A stretch of 64,000 nucleotides of DNA from Prionace glauca (GCA_037974335.1 CM075760.1:68997477-69061476); one strand, 5' to 3'; counted from the stretch's first letter, positions 1-10,315 are shown. Numbers and translations are program-made. Notes: generated by a model not told the origin, from the sequence alone.

Positions 1-1
1 A

Positions 2-1312
2 GATAACCCTGGGAATTATAGACCGGTGAGTTTGACGTCGGTGGTAGGGAAGTTAATGGAAAAAATACTTAGGGGTAGGATGTATGAGCATTTGGAGCGT
101 TGCGATCTGATTAGGGATACGCAACATGGCTTTGTTAGAGGGAGGTCTTGCCTTACGAATCTGGTGGAATTCTTTGAGGAGGTGACAAAAACGGTTGACA
201 ATGGGAGAACCGTTGATGTCATCTATATGGATTTCAGTAAGGCGTTTGACAAAGTCCCTCACGGTAGGCTGGTAGAAAAGGTTAAGGCGCATGGGATACG
301 AGGCAAGGTAGCTAGGTGGATTGAGAACTGGCTGGGAAATAGGAAACAGAGGGTAGTTGTGGAAGGGACCTTGTCGGGCTGGAGGTCAGTGACCAGTGGT
401 GTGCCGCAGGGCTCAGTACTGGGACCTCTCCTCTTTGTAGTCTACATAAATGACTTGGAAGAGGGCGTAGGTGGTGTGATTAGCAAGTTTGCTGATGACA
501 CCAAGATGGCAGGGTTGGCGGGTACGGAACTGGAGTGTCAGGTGATACAACAGGATATAGATAGGTTGGTGCAGTGGGCAGATAGGTGGCAGATGGCATT
601 TAATCCTGACAAATGCGAGGTGATGCATTTTGGACGGAATAATGCAGAGAGGAGCTATGAGATTAAAGGGAGGCCGATTAGGAGTATTGACATACAGAGG
701 GACCTGGGAGTGCAGGTTCACAAATCCTTGAAGGTTGCATCACAAGTGGAGAAGGTCGTTAGGAAGGCTTATGGGATGTTGGCCTTTATAGGAAGGGGCA
801 TAGAGTATAAAAGCTGCTGTCTAATGCTTCAGTTGTACAGAACGTTGGTTAGACCGCATTTGGAGTACTGCGTCCAGTTCTGGTCACCTTACTACCGGAA
901 GGACGTGGAGTCTCTGGAAAGGGTGCAGAGGAGGTTTACCAGAATGTTGCCTGGCATGGGGGGACTGGGTTACAAGGAGAGGTTGAAGAAACTGGGACTA
1001 TTCTCCTTGGAAAGGCGGAGATTGAGAGGGGACATGATAGAAGTATATAAGATAATGAAGGGAATGGATAGAGTTAATAGTGAGAGACTGCTCCCTAGAC
1101 TAGATACAAACACGAGAGGTCATCATTTAAGGGTGAGGGGGGAGAGGTATAATTTGGAGGTGAGAGGAAGGTTCTTTACGCAGAGAGTTGTAGGGGTCTG
1201 GAACGCGCTACCGAGTAGGGTGGTGGAGGCAGGAACATTGGACTCGTTTAAGATGCAGTTAGATAGGCACATGAGTGAAACGAGAATGGAGGGATATGGT
1301 AGGGGATATTAA
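2..1312 (+). CDS. LINE reverse transcriptase, C-terminal part, frame intact
   Basis: The frame is open from the window edge to a TAA at 1310-1312, so the true start lies outside. RT signatures appear in order: NYRPVSL at the left edge, YMDFSKAFDKVPH (about 220-260), [14 protein letters not shown] (about 395-435), the catalytic FADD box at 488-499, then LGVxVHKSL, the HLEYCVQFWSP thumb motif, RRFTRMLPG, RRRLRGD and FFTQRVVGVWN. FADD rather than YADD, together with the RRxxGDxIExYK C-terminus, fits the CR1/L2 branch. The protein would copy its own RNA at a nicked chromosomal target. An unbroken frame of more than 430 codons suggests a fairly young insertion. The endonuclease domain would lie to the left of the window. 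Confidence 0.9.
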   Translation, partial: DNPGNYRPVSLTSVVGKLMEKILRGRMYEHLERCDLIRDTQHGFVRGRSCLTNLVEFFEEVTKTVDNGRTVDVIYMDFSKAFDKVPHGRLVEKVKAHGIRGKVARWIENWLGNRKQRVVVEGTLSGWRSVTSGVPQGSVLGPLLFVVYINDLEEGVGGVISKFADDTKMAGLAGTELECQVIQQDIDRLVQWADRWQMAFNPDKCEVMHFGRNNAERSYEIKGRPIRSIDIQRDLGVQVHKSLKVASQVEKVVRKAYGMLAFIGRGIEYKSCCLMLQLYRTLVRPHLEYCVQFWSPYYRKDVESLERVQRRFTRMLPGMGGLGYKERLKKLGLFSLERRRLRGDMIEVYKIMKGMDRVNSERLLPRLDTNTRGHHLRVRGERYNLEVRGRFFTQRVVGVWNALPSRVVEAGTLDSFKMQLDRHMSETRMEGYGRGY

Positions 1313-1494
1313 ATAGGGTTAAACCTCGGGAGACACCGGAAAGGCAGGCTGTAAGATTAATATTTTGACTTTATTCCACAGGTGGAGGTCCACCTCGTGT
1401 CAAACGAGGGGCATTCACGCGGCGGGTCGTGCCTGGGCTGCTCTTGGAAGTTCCAGGAGTGGCCTAGAACTTCGTGTCGGTGTGTGTGCTTGAT

Positions 1495-1680
1495 CCTGGA
1501 CCGGTAGATGGGCGCCGCAACAGCTCAGTGACTAGCACTGCTGGCTGTGCAGGCACATGGATTTGGGCCTGTGTCTGTGGGAGTTTGCTCATTCTCCCTG
1601 TGGTTGCGTGGGTTTCCTCCGGGCGCTCCGGTTTCCTCCCACACCCCAAAAATGTGCTCTCAGGCTAATCGGTTTTTACC
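1495..1680 (+). repeat. SINE-like segment inside the LINE 3' UTR
   Basis: The segment AACAGCTCAGTGACTAGCAC, then TGGGAGTTTGCTCATTCTCC and GTTTCCTCC, resembles the tRNA-derived head and body of the local SINEs (CACAGTGGTTAGCAC, then GGAGTTTGCACATTCTCCCC). It occurs at the same place in the LINE copies at about 5510-5690 and 54915-55070. It is therefore part of the LINE family and not an independent insertion. Confidence 0.65.
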
Positions 1681-1914
1681 AAATTGACACTATTTCTTCC
1701 CTGAATCTGACTGAGTAGGGTTCCATTCGTAGCCATGCAGGGTAGAATAGGTGTAGGGTGATGTGGCGGCGCGGGCTCGTTGGGCCGAAGGGCCTGTTTC
1801 CCGTGCTGGATTGTTCTTTGTTCTTTGTTCTTTGTTCACTTCTTTCTGGTGGACAATGGAGGTGTCACTGTATGTAATGTGTAAGTCAATAAGAATTCTC
1901 AGCCAGGATTAATA

Positions 1915-3185
1915 GAAACACAGAAAATAGTGCAGGAGTGGACTGTTTGGCCAATTCAGCCTGCACACCATTCAAAATGACCATGGCTGATCATGCACTT
2001 TCAGTATCGCACATCTGTTTCCCTCCAAATGCCTTGATCCCTTTAGCCACAAGGACCACATCCAGCTTCCTCTTGAACATATTTAATGAACTGGCCCTAA
2101 CAGCTTTCTGTGGTAGAGAATATCACAGATTCGCAATTCTCTGAGTGAAGAAGTTCTTCCTCATCTCAGTCCTGAATTGCTTACCCCCTTATTCTTAGAT
2201 TGTGACCACTAGTTCTGGACTTCCCCAACATCAGGAACAATTTTCCTGCATCTAGCCTGTCCAGTCCCATCAGGATTTTATATGTGTCAATGAGACACCC
2301 TCTCATTCTTCTGAATCCCAGTGAACACAAGCCCAGTGGTTCCAGACTCTCTTCATATCATATTCCTGCCATTCCAGGAATCAGTCTGGTGAACCTTAGC
2401 TGGACTCCCTCAATAGCAAGAATGTCCTGCCTTAGACTAGGAGGCCAAAACCGCACACAATACTCAAGGTGTGGCCTCACCAAACTCTGTCAAACTGGAG
2501 CAAGACATCTTTACTCCTATACTCAAATCTTCTTGATATGAAGGCCAGTATGCCATTAGTAAAGTCAAGTTTATTTATTAGTCACAAGTAGGTTTACATT
2601 CACACTGCAATGAAGTTACTGTGAAAATCCTCTAGTTACCACATTTCGGCGTCTGTTCGGGTACACTGAGGGAGAATTTAGCATAGCCAATCCACCTAAC
2701 CTGCACATCTTTGGACTGTGGGAGGAAACCGGAGCACCTGGAGGAAACCCATGCAGACACAGGGAGAACGTGCAGAGTCCACACAGATAGTGACCCAAAC
2801 TGGGAATCGAATCCGGGTCCCTGGCGTTGTGAGGCAGCAGTGCTAACCACTGTGTCACTGTGCCGCCCACAATTAGTTTTCCTCACCAGCTGCTGTACCT
2901 GCATGCCAACCTTCAGTGATTGTCCCATCATGAAATCCAGCTCATGTTGCACTTCCCCTTTTCCTCTAAACGGCCACCATTCAGATAATAATCTTCCTTC
3001 TTATTTTTAACCACCAAAATGGATAACTTCACATTTATCCACATTACATTGCATTTGTCAAGTATCTGTCCACTCAGTCAGCCTGTCAAAGTCACCCTGC
3101 AGCCTCTTGGTATCTTCCTCACAGCACACACAGCCACCCAGCTTAGCATCATCTGCAAATTTGGAAATATTGCATTCAAAGCATC
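1915..3185 (-). mobile_element. CR1-like LINE, decayed, interrupted by a SINE
   Basis: Read on the minus strand, this shows SKFADD-like, DKCEVIHFG, EYCVRFW, RRFTRL-like, RRMRGDLIETYKI-like and FFTQR-like relics. The 3' end lies near 1915. Several frame changes and stops make it clearly older than the copy at position 1. The SINE at 2561-2871 splits it, with a short ATTAG duplication on both sides. Confidence 0.8.
2561..2871 (-). mobile_element. tRNA-derived SINE (HE1-like), full length
   Basis: The minus strand begins GGGCGGCACAGTGACACAG with a Pol III A-box-like stretch, followed by a B-box-like GGATTCGATTCCC. A body and a 3' end rich in AATAAATAAACTTGAC follow. It sits inside an older LINE, flanked by ATTAG. 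Confidence 0.85.
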
Positions 3186-3197
3186 AGCACTTTCGAA

Positions 3198-3551
3198 TCA
3201 GATATGATAATCAGTGAAACCTCTCAAACACTGAATCATAGAGTTCATACAAGACAGCAATTTAAGATTGAAGTAAAAGTTCAAAATTCTGAATGGTCTC
3301 TCCCAAGTGTGAACTCGCTGGTGCGTCAGCAAATGTGATGAATCCCTGAATCCCTTCCCACACTCAGAGCAGATGAATGGCCTGTCCTCGCTGTGAACAT
3401 GCCGATGTTTCCTCAGGGTTGATGAATCACTGAATTCTCTTCCACAGCAGCTAAATGCTCTCTCTCCAGTGTGAATGCGTCGATGAGTTTCCAATGCAGA
3501 CGGGAACCAAAATCTCTTCCCGCAATCCCTACATTTCCATGGTTTCTCCAT
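3198..3551 (-). pseudogene. ZNF locus 1: truncated C2H2 zinc-finger gene
   Basis: Starts at the family-typical ATG (MEKPWKC) at 3551. The product would be a 117-residue nuclear DNA-binding protein fragment. Finger 1 is complete. Finger 2 has lost part of its first knuckle: it reads CC-GREF, so one zinc cysteine spacing is wrong. Finger 3 is complete. After the third linker (TWERPF) homology stops and about 30 unrelated residues run to the stop, so the rest of the finger array was deleted. Paralogues here carry 9-15 fingers. Exon 2 appears to begin at 3910 after a TTTTTACAG acceptor on the minus strand. The likely promoter is the CpG segment at 7.15-7.54 kb, shared with locus 2. Probably a decaying gene. 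Confidence 0.8.
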
Positions 3552-3910
3552 GGTGTCAGTGTCCTTGTGCCCTCAGTTGGCCACAGACACAACGTGTGTA
3601 CGGTTCCTCCCCATTGTGAACTGCACTTTTTCAGGCTGTGTAATTGGTTAAAGTTCTTTCCACAGTCAGTTCAATGGAATGCTCTCACTCGGGTGTGTGT
3701 GTGTGTGTGTGTGTGTGTGTCTGTGCTTTTCCAATCACACTGATGTTTAAAATCTTTTCCTAAGTACAGAACAGAAAACATTTCTCCTTCCACATTCAAA
3801 GGTCAATGATATTCAGCATCTGATGGATTGATTAAAAGTCAGATCTTGATGTTTAAATGATGTTCATTTAGTTTGCGATGTCTCTCTGCAAATATTCTCC
3901 TTTTAATATT
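3552..3910 (-). other. Exon 2 5' UTR of ZNF locus 1 and splice acceptor
   Basis: The minus strand reads TTTTTACAG then AATATTAAAAGGAG, matching the acceptor and exon start of the other loci. The UTR contains the family-wide relic-finger stretch (GGAAAGAACTTTAACC, then CAGCCTGAAAAAG) before the ATG. A GT microsatellite has expanded inside it. Confidence 0.7.
3690..3725. repeat. (GT)n microsatellite in a ZNF 5' UTR
   Basis: About 15 GT units. In the paralogues the same UTR position holds only a short ACACACACC run, so the array grew from a pre-existing seed. Confidence 0.9.
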
Positions 3911-4190
3911 CTGTAAAAATAGTTTACAAAATTCATCATTGTCTTTTCAGGATAGAAATTCAGAACAGACAATTCTAGTTTCTATGGAATATCACGTCCT
4001 CTCTCATTTTCCAAAAGCTGTAAATCTCCATCCCACACGCTCTCCCTCCATTCTTACTCTGTTGTACCTAATATTCACTCTCCCAATTCTCCCACTGGTA
4101 CCCATTCATCCTGATGGACAGATCCATGTTCACTGCTTCCTGTGCAAATCAAAGGGACCTGAAAATCTTCGAAAAGAATAAGTCCAAATC
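3911..4190 (-). other. Conserved intron-1 tail of ZNF locus 1
   Basis: The minus strand matches the segment found just upstream of every exon 2 here: TGGAGATTTACAGCTTTTGG, AGAACATTCCATAGAAACTAG-like sequence, then GAATTTCTATCCTG. Copies occur at 18.99-19.1, 25.85-26.0, 30.18-30.4, 40.6-40.77 kb (+) and 28.06-28.3, 36.1-36.3, 51.08-51.3 kb (-). Confidence 0.7.
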
Positions 4191-4762
4191 TAATGGGCTA
4201 CAAAATATGGGTAACATTACTTGATGAGAAATACAGAGTTGCGGTGAGGAAGACAATTATTTAGGCACTGAGTGATGCTGAGTGGGACTCACTGCCTACA
4301 GGGTGTAGAAGAGGAGATGATTAACAATTTCAAAATGAAACTGGGCATCAAAGGGAATAAACTGCAGGGGAACAGGGATATAAAGAAGGAACAGGAGTGA
4401 ATGAGTTTTTCTGTACAGTGTCAGCATGGATTTGAGCTATTCAATACTCAGACTTGTGTGTTATAATGAGTATATAACTGGAAATGTAACAGAGCCACAG
4501 TGCTAGATTACAAGACTAGACTTAAACATAAACTTTGTGACAGAACCATAAACAATATATCTAAGATGTACCATATAACAACACAAGACATATCTTTGTT
4601 GCCATGATACTTGTAAAAACTGATAAACTTGAAAATAAACAAAGCCCCAGACAAACTCATGGAATAAACTGAAGGACAAGATATCATTTTTAAAACTTTT
4701 ACTGTAAAAACCAAACTAAAATCAACATAAATGAATCATTCATTAAGAGGCTTTGAATAGCT
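4190..4762. other. No recognisable feature
   Basis: AT-rich sequence. The first 200 bases resemble a worn LINE 3' segment. The remainder shows no coding or repeat signature I can name. Confidence 0.4.
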
Positions 4763-4852
4763 TTTTTTTATTCATTCGAGGGACATGGGCATCACTGGCT
4801 GGCCAGCATTTAATGCCCATCCCTTGCTGCCCAAGGGCAATTGAGAGTCACA
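4763..4852 (-). mobile_element. L2-like LINE 3' end fragment
   Basis: GGCTGGCCAGCATTTAATGC, then CCCATCCCTTGCTGCCC. It matches inverted the 3' end at 12.68-12.77 kb (CAAGGGCAATTAGGGATAAG, then AGTAAATGCTGGCC). Confidence 0.6.
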
Positions 4853-4854
4853 TG

Positions 4855-5905
4855 TTAGCTATGAGGAGAGATTGGGCAAATTGGGGCTGTTCTCCCTCGA
4901 AAGACGGAGAATGAGGGGAGACCTAATAGAGGTGTATAAGATTATGAAGGGTATAGGTAGATTGAACAGTGGGAAGCTTTTTCCCAGGTTGGATACAAAA
5001 ATCATGAGGGGCCACAGGCTTAGGGTTAGAGGGACGAGGTATAATTCAGATGTTAGAGGGAGGTTTTTCACACAGAGGGTTGTGGGGGCCTGGAATGCAC
5101 TGTCAAGTAGGTTGTGGAGGCAGGCACACGAGAGTTGTTTAAGGCTTACCTAGATAGGCACATGAGTAGACTAGAGATAGAGGGATACAAAAGAATGTTC
5201 TAGTTAAGGATCAAGAGCCTCAGGGTGTTCCTGGGAATCAATAGATTCCTATGGGCTGTCCAACATATTTTATGGCTCACCTGTCTCTTACGTTTGAGCT
5301 TCTGGGGATCTTCCGTGAATGTCTGTATAGGTTGTGTATGTTTATTGATGTCTGTTTTTTTTTTAACATCCAAAGATGATTTGGTCCACCTTGTTGGCCA
5401 ACAAAGGGCATACACGTGGTGGGTTTTGTGAGGGCTGCTCTTCAATGTTGCTTCGAGAGTTGCCTAGTGCTTCACGTCGTTAGTGTACGCTTAAACTGGA
5501 CAAACTGAAGGGCAACACGACAGCTCAGTGACTATCACTGTTTGCTGTGCAGATACAGGGATCCGGGTCGGAACTCCGACTTGGGTCGGTGTCTGTGGGA
5601 GTTCGCACATTCTCCCCATGCTTGCGTGGGTTTTCTCTGGGTGCTCCGGTTTCCTCCCACACCCCAAAAACGTGCTCTTAGACTGATTGGTGTTAACAAA
5701 TTGTCCCTAAATTAGACCTCCCTTAATCTGGCGCACATATAATTCTCTAAATTTGCACCCCTTTACTGTGGAGTCCAAGAGGCGTAGACAAAAGTCGTAG
5801 GTAGAAGGAGGATTGGAATGAGGCACTCACTGAGTTAAAATGGGCGGCGCGGGCTTGTAGGGCCGAAGGGCCTGTTTCCTATGCTGTGTTGTTCTTTGTT
5901 CTTTG
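4855..5905 (+). mobile_element. CR1-like LINE, 5'-truncated, with long 3' UTR
   Basis: Encodes only the RT C-terminus (GLFSLERRRMRGDLIEVYK, then FFTQRVVGAWN) at 4872-5150, with frame damage at its end. The same 3' UTR as the first element follows, including the SINE-like segment and the TTCTTTG tail. Somewhat more diverged than the copy at position 1. Confidence 0.85.
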
Positions 5906-5949
5906 TAAGCTAGACCAGGTAAGGACAATAATCAACCAGATGCGTTTTT

Positions 5950-6115
5950 ACGACAATGATTTCATGTTCATCAATAGATTCTTAATTCCAGATTTTATTT
6001 TGTGAATTCAAATTCCACCATCTGCCATGGCGGGGTTTGAACCCAGGTCCCCCAGAACATTAGCTGAGTTTCTGGAATAATAGTCTAGCGATAATGGAAT
6101 GATGCCATCACCTTC
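5950..6115 (-). mobile_element. Second tRNA-derived SINE family
   Basis: The minus strand shows an A-box-like ATTATCGCTAGACTATT stretch and a B-box-like GGGTTCAAACCCCGCC, then AGATGGTGGAATTTGAATTC. This differs from the HE1-like SINEs, whose heads read GCACAGTGGTTAGCAC. Confidence 0.6.
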
Positions 6116-6329
6116 CCAAATGAAAACAGGTTCCACAAAATCACAAACATTTCCTCCCTTTGGCTCTAAAATTTAAAGTTTGTTTTTTGTGTCACAAGTA
6201 GGCTTGTAAACTAATGATGTTGGTTAATGGGACTAGGGCAAGTCCATTACCAAAAGGGGGGATTGTTGAGGTGGGCTGGAGACAAAGGCACCTGTAATAC
6301 ATATAATTAGATATATATCCCATTTCATA

Positions 6330-6617
6330 TTCGCAAAATTTATTTATTAGTGTCATGTTAATGTAATTATTGCAATGTATTGTGAAAATCCCCTAGATGC
6401 CACATTCTGATGCCTGTTCGGTTACACTGAGGAAGAATTTAGCATGGCCAATGCACCTAACCAGCATATCTTTTGGACTGTAGGAGGAAACTGGAACACC
6501 CAGAGGAAACCCACACATACACAGGGAGAATATGCAGACTCTGCACAGACAATGACCAATCCAGGAATTCAAACTGGGTCTCTGGCGCTGAGAAGCAGCA
6601 ATGATAAACACTGACGA
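6330..6617 (-). mobile_element. HE1-like SINE, worn copy
   Basis: Same body as the SINE at 2561 (CTGTTCGG, GAATTTAGCATGGCC, GGAGGAAAC), with a degraded tRNA head near 6615. Confidence 0.8.
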
Positions 6618-6639
6618 AGCTCTGACAAACGGTCATCCA

Positions 6640-6960
6640 GACTTGAAACATTGACTCTTTACATTGTGCTTCAGTGAAGGAGATCCTTACCTGGTCTGGC
6701 CGACATGTGATTCCAGAGCCATAGCATTGTGGTTGACTCTCAAGTCCCTCTGAAATTGTGTTGCAAGCCACTCAGTTGTATCACCACTATCTTCTCCAGG
6801 ACAAGTAGAGATGGGCAATAAATGCTGACCAGCCAGTGACACCCATGACCCACGAATGAATAAAATCTATTCTCTCTCCACAGATGCTGTCAGGCTTGCT
6901 GAGATTTTCCAGCATTTTCTGTTTTTGTTTCAGATTCCAGCATCCACAGTATTTTATCTG
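6640..6960 (+). repeat. LINE-type 3' end ending CAGCATCCACAGTATTTT
   Basis: Common interspersed 3' end: CTCCACAGATGCTGTCAGGC, then GAGATTTTCCAGCATTTTC. Other copies lie near 22.95-23.07, 24.32-24.42, 49.40-49.48, 54.64-54.69 and 55.27-55.37 kb, and inverted near 44.9-45.0 kb. The 6.76-6.86 kb part also holds an L2-like 3' end. Confidence 0.5.
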
Positions 6961-7139
6961 AATGCCAACCACTGCACCACCCTGGTGCCCACATTCCAGA
7001 GGCCCAGAACTGAGAGAAAGGGTCTTACTCACAGGCCAGAGGGTGAAGTTTGAGTCTGTGTGTGAAGCTAAAAACAGAAGCTGTGCTGTTTCAAATCAAA
7101 CTGCGGGATTTGGAGAAAATGATGGGAAGAGATTTTGCA

Positions 7140-7542
7140 AAGTCCCCTCCCCCACTCCCTCAGCTGGCAGCCCAGCACGCAGGCGCAGAGAGCGCCGCTG
7201 AGCCGAGCTGTCCGGAGCAGGCGCAGTGCGGCTTTTTGGAGCAGCCGGAGGGGGGAGGGGGAGATCACCGAGCGGCTTCTCGCTCTGGCCGGAGCCGCCA
7301 GCCGCTTGTCTGGAAACCTTGGCTCGAGGAGGAGGTGGGGGGAGGGGAACAATGGGTGGGGGCGGGGCAGAGGGGAACAATGGGTGGGGGCGGGGCTCCC
7401 GGGTCAGCGCGCGCTTTGTCCCATTGTCTGAATGCGGAGCTTGTTGAGCTGCTCATTCCTGCCCAGCAAAGCTGCTGCTCTCTCTCTCTGAATGAAGATT
7501 GAGCATCAGACAGACTCAAACTTCCTCCCGTCTGCAACATCT
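7140..7542 (+). promoter_or_regulatory. CpG-rich ZNF promoter 1 with non-coding exon 1
   Basis: GC-rich with many CpGs. The core (ACCGAGCGGCTTCTCGCTC, then GGAGCCGCCAGCCGCTTG) is followed by two copies of GGGGAACAATGGGTGGGGG (7344 and 7372), each joining a GC box to a SOX-like ACAATGG. Exon 1 (GAAGATTGAGCATCAGACAG) ends in CAACATCT at 7542, followed by donor GTGAGTAAAAC. The core lies in the opposite orientation to the cores at 13.4, 28.6 and 36.8 kb while exon 1 keeps its direction, so the core was inverted. It lies between ZNF loci 1 (-) and 2 (+). Confidence 0.75.
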
Positions 7543-8812
7543 GTGAGTAAAACATTTTCTTTTCTCCCCCTTTCCATTTATTTTCTCATTCTGGGGGAAA
7601 CTGGGGACCTGCAGCAACTGAAGGGAAAGGAAGTGAATGCAGGGAGGGTGCAGACTCTGGAAAGGTTGGCCCAGGTCTCTCTCTCTCTGTTTTAAAGACA
7701 TTGACATCCTTTGCTCACTCAGCTTGACACATTTATTTGTCTGGATAAAGCATGGTCTGTTTCCAAAAGTTCACAATTAAAGAGGTGGTTTTCCCAGAGG
7801 ATGGCTGACCTTTAAGGGGACAGTAAATAGGACATAGATATACCTCGTGTTGTTGTGGTACATATTAGACATTATTTATGTTTCTGTAATAATTAGTTAC
7901 TATTAATTCTACATTTTCATATCTACTGTATATCTTTACAGTCCTCGCAATATAAAGGTCGTCCAGCAACTCCATTCCTTACCAATGCTTTGTCGAGCAA
8001 TCCAGTCAGCTCTATTCCTCCTGTATTTCTGTAAGTTTATTTACTTCAATGCAATCTGCATCCAATTTCATTTTGAAATAATTTGCCACTGTTTCCACGA
8101 TCCTCATAGGCAGAGATGCAGATTAAGATTACTCGCTATCTGAATAATTTTCTACCTCACATCCCCTGCCACTGTGCTGCTCATTAAGAAATAGAGTATG
8201 GCATATCATACATTTGTCATTCAGATTTATACAGCTGATATTAAATATATATTCCATCAGACTGCGTGTTAAACTATTCAGGTTTCTTTGAAGCTGTTGA
8301 ATTGCTCCTTCACTAAAATTGTTTGGCTGAATATTTAGTACGGCAGAGTGAGAATAGAGAGAATGCATCATGCAGCATGGTGGCAGAGTGGTTGGCACTG
8401 TTGCCTCACAGCTCCAGCGACTTGGGTTCAATTGTCAGCTTGGGTCATTGTGCAGAGTTTGCCTGTTCTCCCCATGTCTGCGTGAGTTTCCTCCCACATT
8501 CCAAAGATGTGTGGGTTAGGTGCATTGGCTATGCTAAATTGCCCTTTAGTGTCACGGGATGCGTAGGTTGGAGGGATTAGCAGGGTAAATATGTGGGGTT
8601 ATTGGGATAGGGCCTGGGTGGGATGGTTGTCAGTGCAGATTCGATGGGCCAAATGGCCTCCTCCTGCACTACAGTGATTCGATGGTTTTGATCATCAGGG
8701 ATGATCTTGTTTAGTAAAGATAGAGGAAAGATGGTTCCATTGACATTAGAAGTTTTGCTTTTGAATTTCTACCCTGCACTACAGTGATGACTTTCATGAA
8801 CTTCTTTTACAG
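7543..8812 (+). other. Intron 1 of ZNF locus 2
   Basis: Runs from the GTGAGT donor to the CTTCTTTTACAG acceptor. The first 130 bases (CCCTTTCCATTTATTTTCTC, then GGGGGAAACTGGGGACC) are conserved in all promoter copies. The middle holds a worn LINE fragment (about 7920-8300) and a SINE. Confidence 0.7.
8366..8697 (+). mobile_element. HE1-like SINE with LINE-like 3' tail
   Basis: Head CAGCATGGTGGCAGAGTGG, B-box-like GGGTTCAATTG, then the body and an ending GATTCGATGGGCCAAATGGC. Part of the intron of ZNF locus 2. Confidence 0.85.
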
Positions 8813-9053
8813 GGTATTAGAAGTGGAATATTTGCAGACTGAAATCCCAAACAATGTGACTGGAAAAGCACCGAGACACACACCCAAGTGAGAGTGTCCC
8901 TTTGAATGAACTATGGAAAGAGCTTTAACGAGTTACAAGCCTGAAAAAAACATTTACACCATTCACAGCAAGGAGAAACTGTACATACGTTTTATGTCTG
9001 TACGAGGCTTCAAATGATCATCCAACCCGGAGAGACACAAGGATACCTGCGCC
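8813..9053 (+). other. Exon 2 5' UTR of ZNF locus 2, with relic fingers
   Basis: Starts after the TTTTACAG acceptor. It contains GAAAGAGCTTTAACGAGTTAC, then AGGCTTCAAATGATC and CATCCAACCCGGAGAG. Read in the finger frame, these match CGKSFNxL and GRGFN-stop-SSNLERH of the family, so the UTR holds degenerate fingers with in-frame stops. Confidence 0.7.
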
Positions 9054-10124
9054 ATGGAAAAACCATGGAAATGTGGGGACTGTGGGAAGAGATTCAGATC
9101 TCCATCAGAGCTGGAGATTCATAGACACAGCCACACTGGAGAGAGGCCGTTCACCTGCTCAGAGTGTAGGAAGGGGTTCAGTAATTCATCCAACTTATTG
9201 AAACACCAACGAGTTCACACTGGGGAGAGACCATTCACTTGTTCTGACTGTAGGAAGGGATTCAAATCCCTATCACAGCTCGAGATTCATCGACGCATTC
9301 ACACTGGAGAGAGGCCGTTCACCTGCATCGAGTGTGGGAAGGGATTCACTCATTCATCCAACCTCCTGACACACAAGAGAGTTCACACTGGGGAGAGACT
9401 GTTCTCCTGCTGTGAGTGTGGGAAGGGATTCTGTGATTCATCCACCCTGAGGAAACACCAGAGAGTTCACACTGGGGAGAGACCGTTCACCTGCTCTGAC
9501 TGTGGGAAGGGATTCACTCGGTTATTCAACCTGCTGTCACACCAGCGAGTTCACACTGGGGAGAGTCTGTTCACCTGCTTAGAGTGTGGGAAAGGATTCA
9601 GCAATTCATTCAACTTGGTGATACACCAGCGAGTTCACACTGGGGAGAGACCATTTACTTGCACCGTCTGTGGGAAGCAATTTACTCATCCATCCTCCCT
9701 GCGGACACATCAGCGAGTTCACACTGGAGAGAGGCCATTCACTTGCACAATGTGTGGGAAGCGATTCACTCAGTCAGCCAGCCTGCGGGCACACCATGTC
9801 ACTCACACCGATGAGAGACCCTTCAAATGCTCAGCCTGTGAGAGCAGCTTCAAAATAGCTGCTGATCTGAGGGTCCATCAGCGAATTCACACCGAGGAGA
9901 GACCCTTCAGCTGCTCTCATTGTGTAAAGAAATTTAGAACATCATCCAGCCTTCGGACACACAGGCGAGTTCACACTGGGGAGAGGCCATTCAACTGTCC
10001 TCAGTGTGGGAAGAGAATTAATGATTCATCCAGCTTGCTGACCCACCAGCGAGGCCACACCGGGGAGAGGCCATTCACCTGCTCTGAATGTGGGAGGGAT
10101 TCACTCGGTCATCCCACCTGCTGA
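9054..10124 (+). CDS. ZNF locus 2: 12-finger C2H2 protein, truncated by frameshift
   Basis: ATG at 9054 sits in GCCATGG, a good initiation context, and begins [10 protein letters not shown] as in its paralogues. The 356-residue product has 12 complete C2H2 fingers (spacing C-x2-C-x12-H-x3-H) joined by TGERPF linkers and would bind DNA in the nucleus. There is no KRAB, SCAN or BTB domain. Fingers 10-11 (KCSACESSF, then SCSHCVKKF with an EERPF linker) form a doublet shared with the loci at 30.8 and 49.7 kb. In finger 13 one base is missing relative to the repeat (TGTGGGAGGGATTC against TGTGGGAAGGGATTC). This shifts the frame and adds [10 protein letters not shown] before a stop. Three more fingers continue in the next frame to 10315. 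Either the gene is losing its C-terminus or the assembly has a base error here. Confidence 0.85.
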   Translation: MEKPWKCGDCGKRFRSPSELEIHRHSHTGERPFTCSECRKGFSNSSNLLKHQRVHTGERPFTCSDCRKGFKSLSQLEIHRRIHTGERPFTCIECGKGFTHSSNLLTHKRVHTGERLFSCCECGKGFCDSSTLRKHQRVHTGERPFTCSDCGKGFTRLFNLLSHQRVHTGESLFTCLECGKGFSNSFNLVIHQRVHTGERPFTCTVCGKQFTHPSSLRTHQRVHTGERPFTCTMCGKRFTQSASLRAHHVTHTDERPFKCSACESSFKIAADLRVHQRIHTEERPFSCSHCVKKFRTSSSLRTHRRVHTGERPFNCPQCGKRINDSSSLLTHQRGHTGERPFTCSECGRDSLGHPTC

Positions 10125-10315
10125 TACACCAGCAGACTCACACCGGAGAGAGTCTGTTCACCTGCTCTCAGTGTGGGAAGGGATTCAGTAATTCATTCAA
10201 CTTGCGAACACACCAGCGAGTTCATACGGGGGAGAGACCATTCACCTGCTCTGAGTGTGGGAAGGGATTCACTCAGTCTTCCCACCTGCAGACACACCAG
10301 CGAGTTCACAAGTGA
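10088..10315 (+). pseudogene. Out-of-frame last fingers of ZNF locus 2
   Basis: The rest of finger 13 plus two complete fingers end in the family-typical HQRVHK-stop. They are read only if the upstream one-base deletion is absent or bypassed. The following UTR (GATTCTGGGGTTGGATTCTG) is shared with the other loci. Confidence 0.8.

Larger units (their letters stand above)
1..1840 (+). mobile_element. CR1-like LINE, 3' half (cut by the window edge)
   Basis: This is the 3' part of a non-LTR retrotransposon: the reverse-transcriptase reading frame, then a roughly 520-bp 3' UTR. It ends in GGGCCGAAGGGCCTG and a TTCTTTG microsatellite tail at about 1805-1837. CR1-group elements end in short tandem repeats rather than poly(A). 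The 3' UTR recurs at 5.2-5.9 kb and 54.8-55.25 kb, and its last 70 bases recur inverted at 34.2 kb. Confidence 0.9.

Noticed and set aside
3019-3207. Small plus-strand ORF next to ZNF locus 1.
   Set aside because: It is antisense to the LINE RT relic.
7050-7502. 150-residue ORF across promoter 1.
   Set aside because: GC-rich promoter composition creates open frames. No homologous frame persists in the other promoters.
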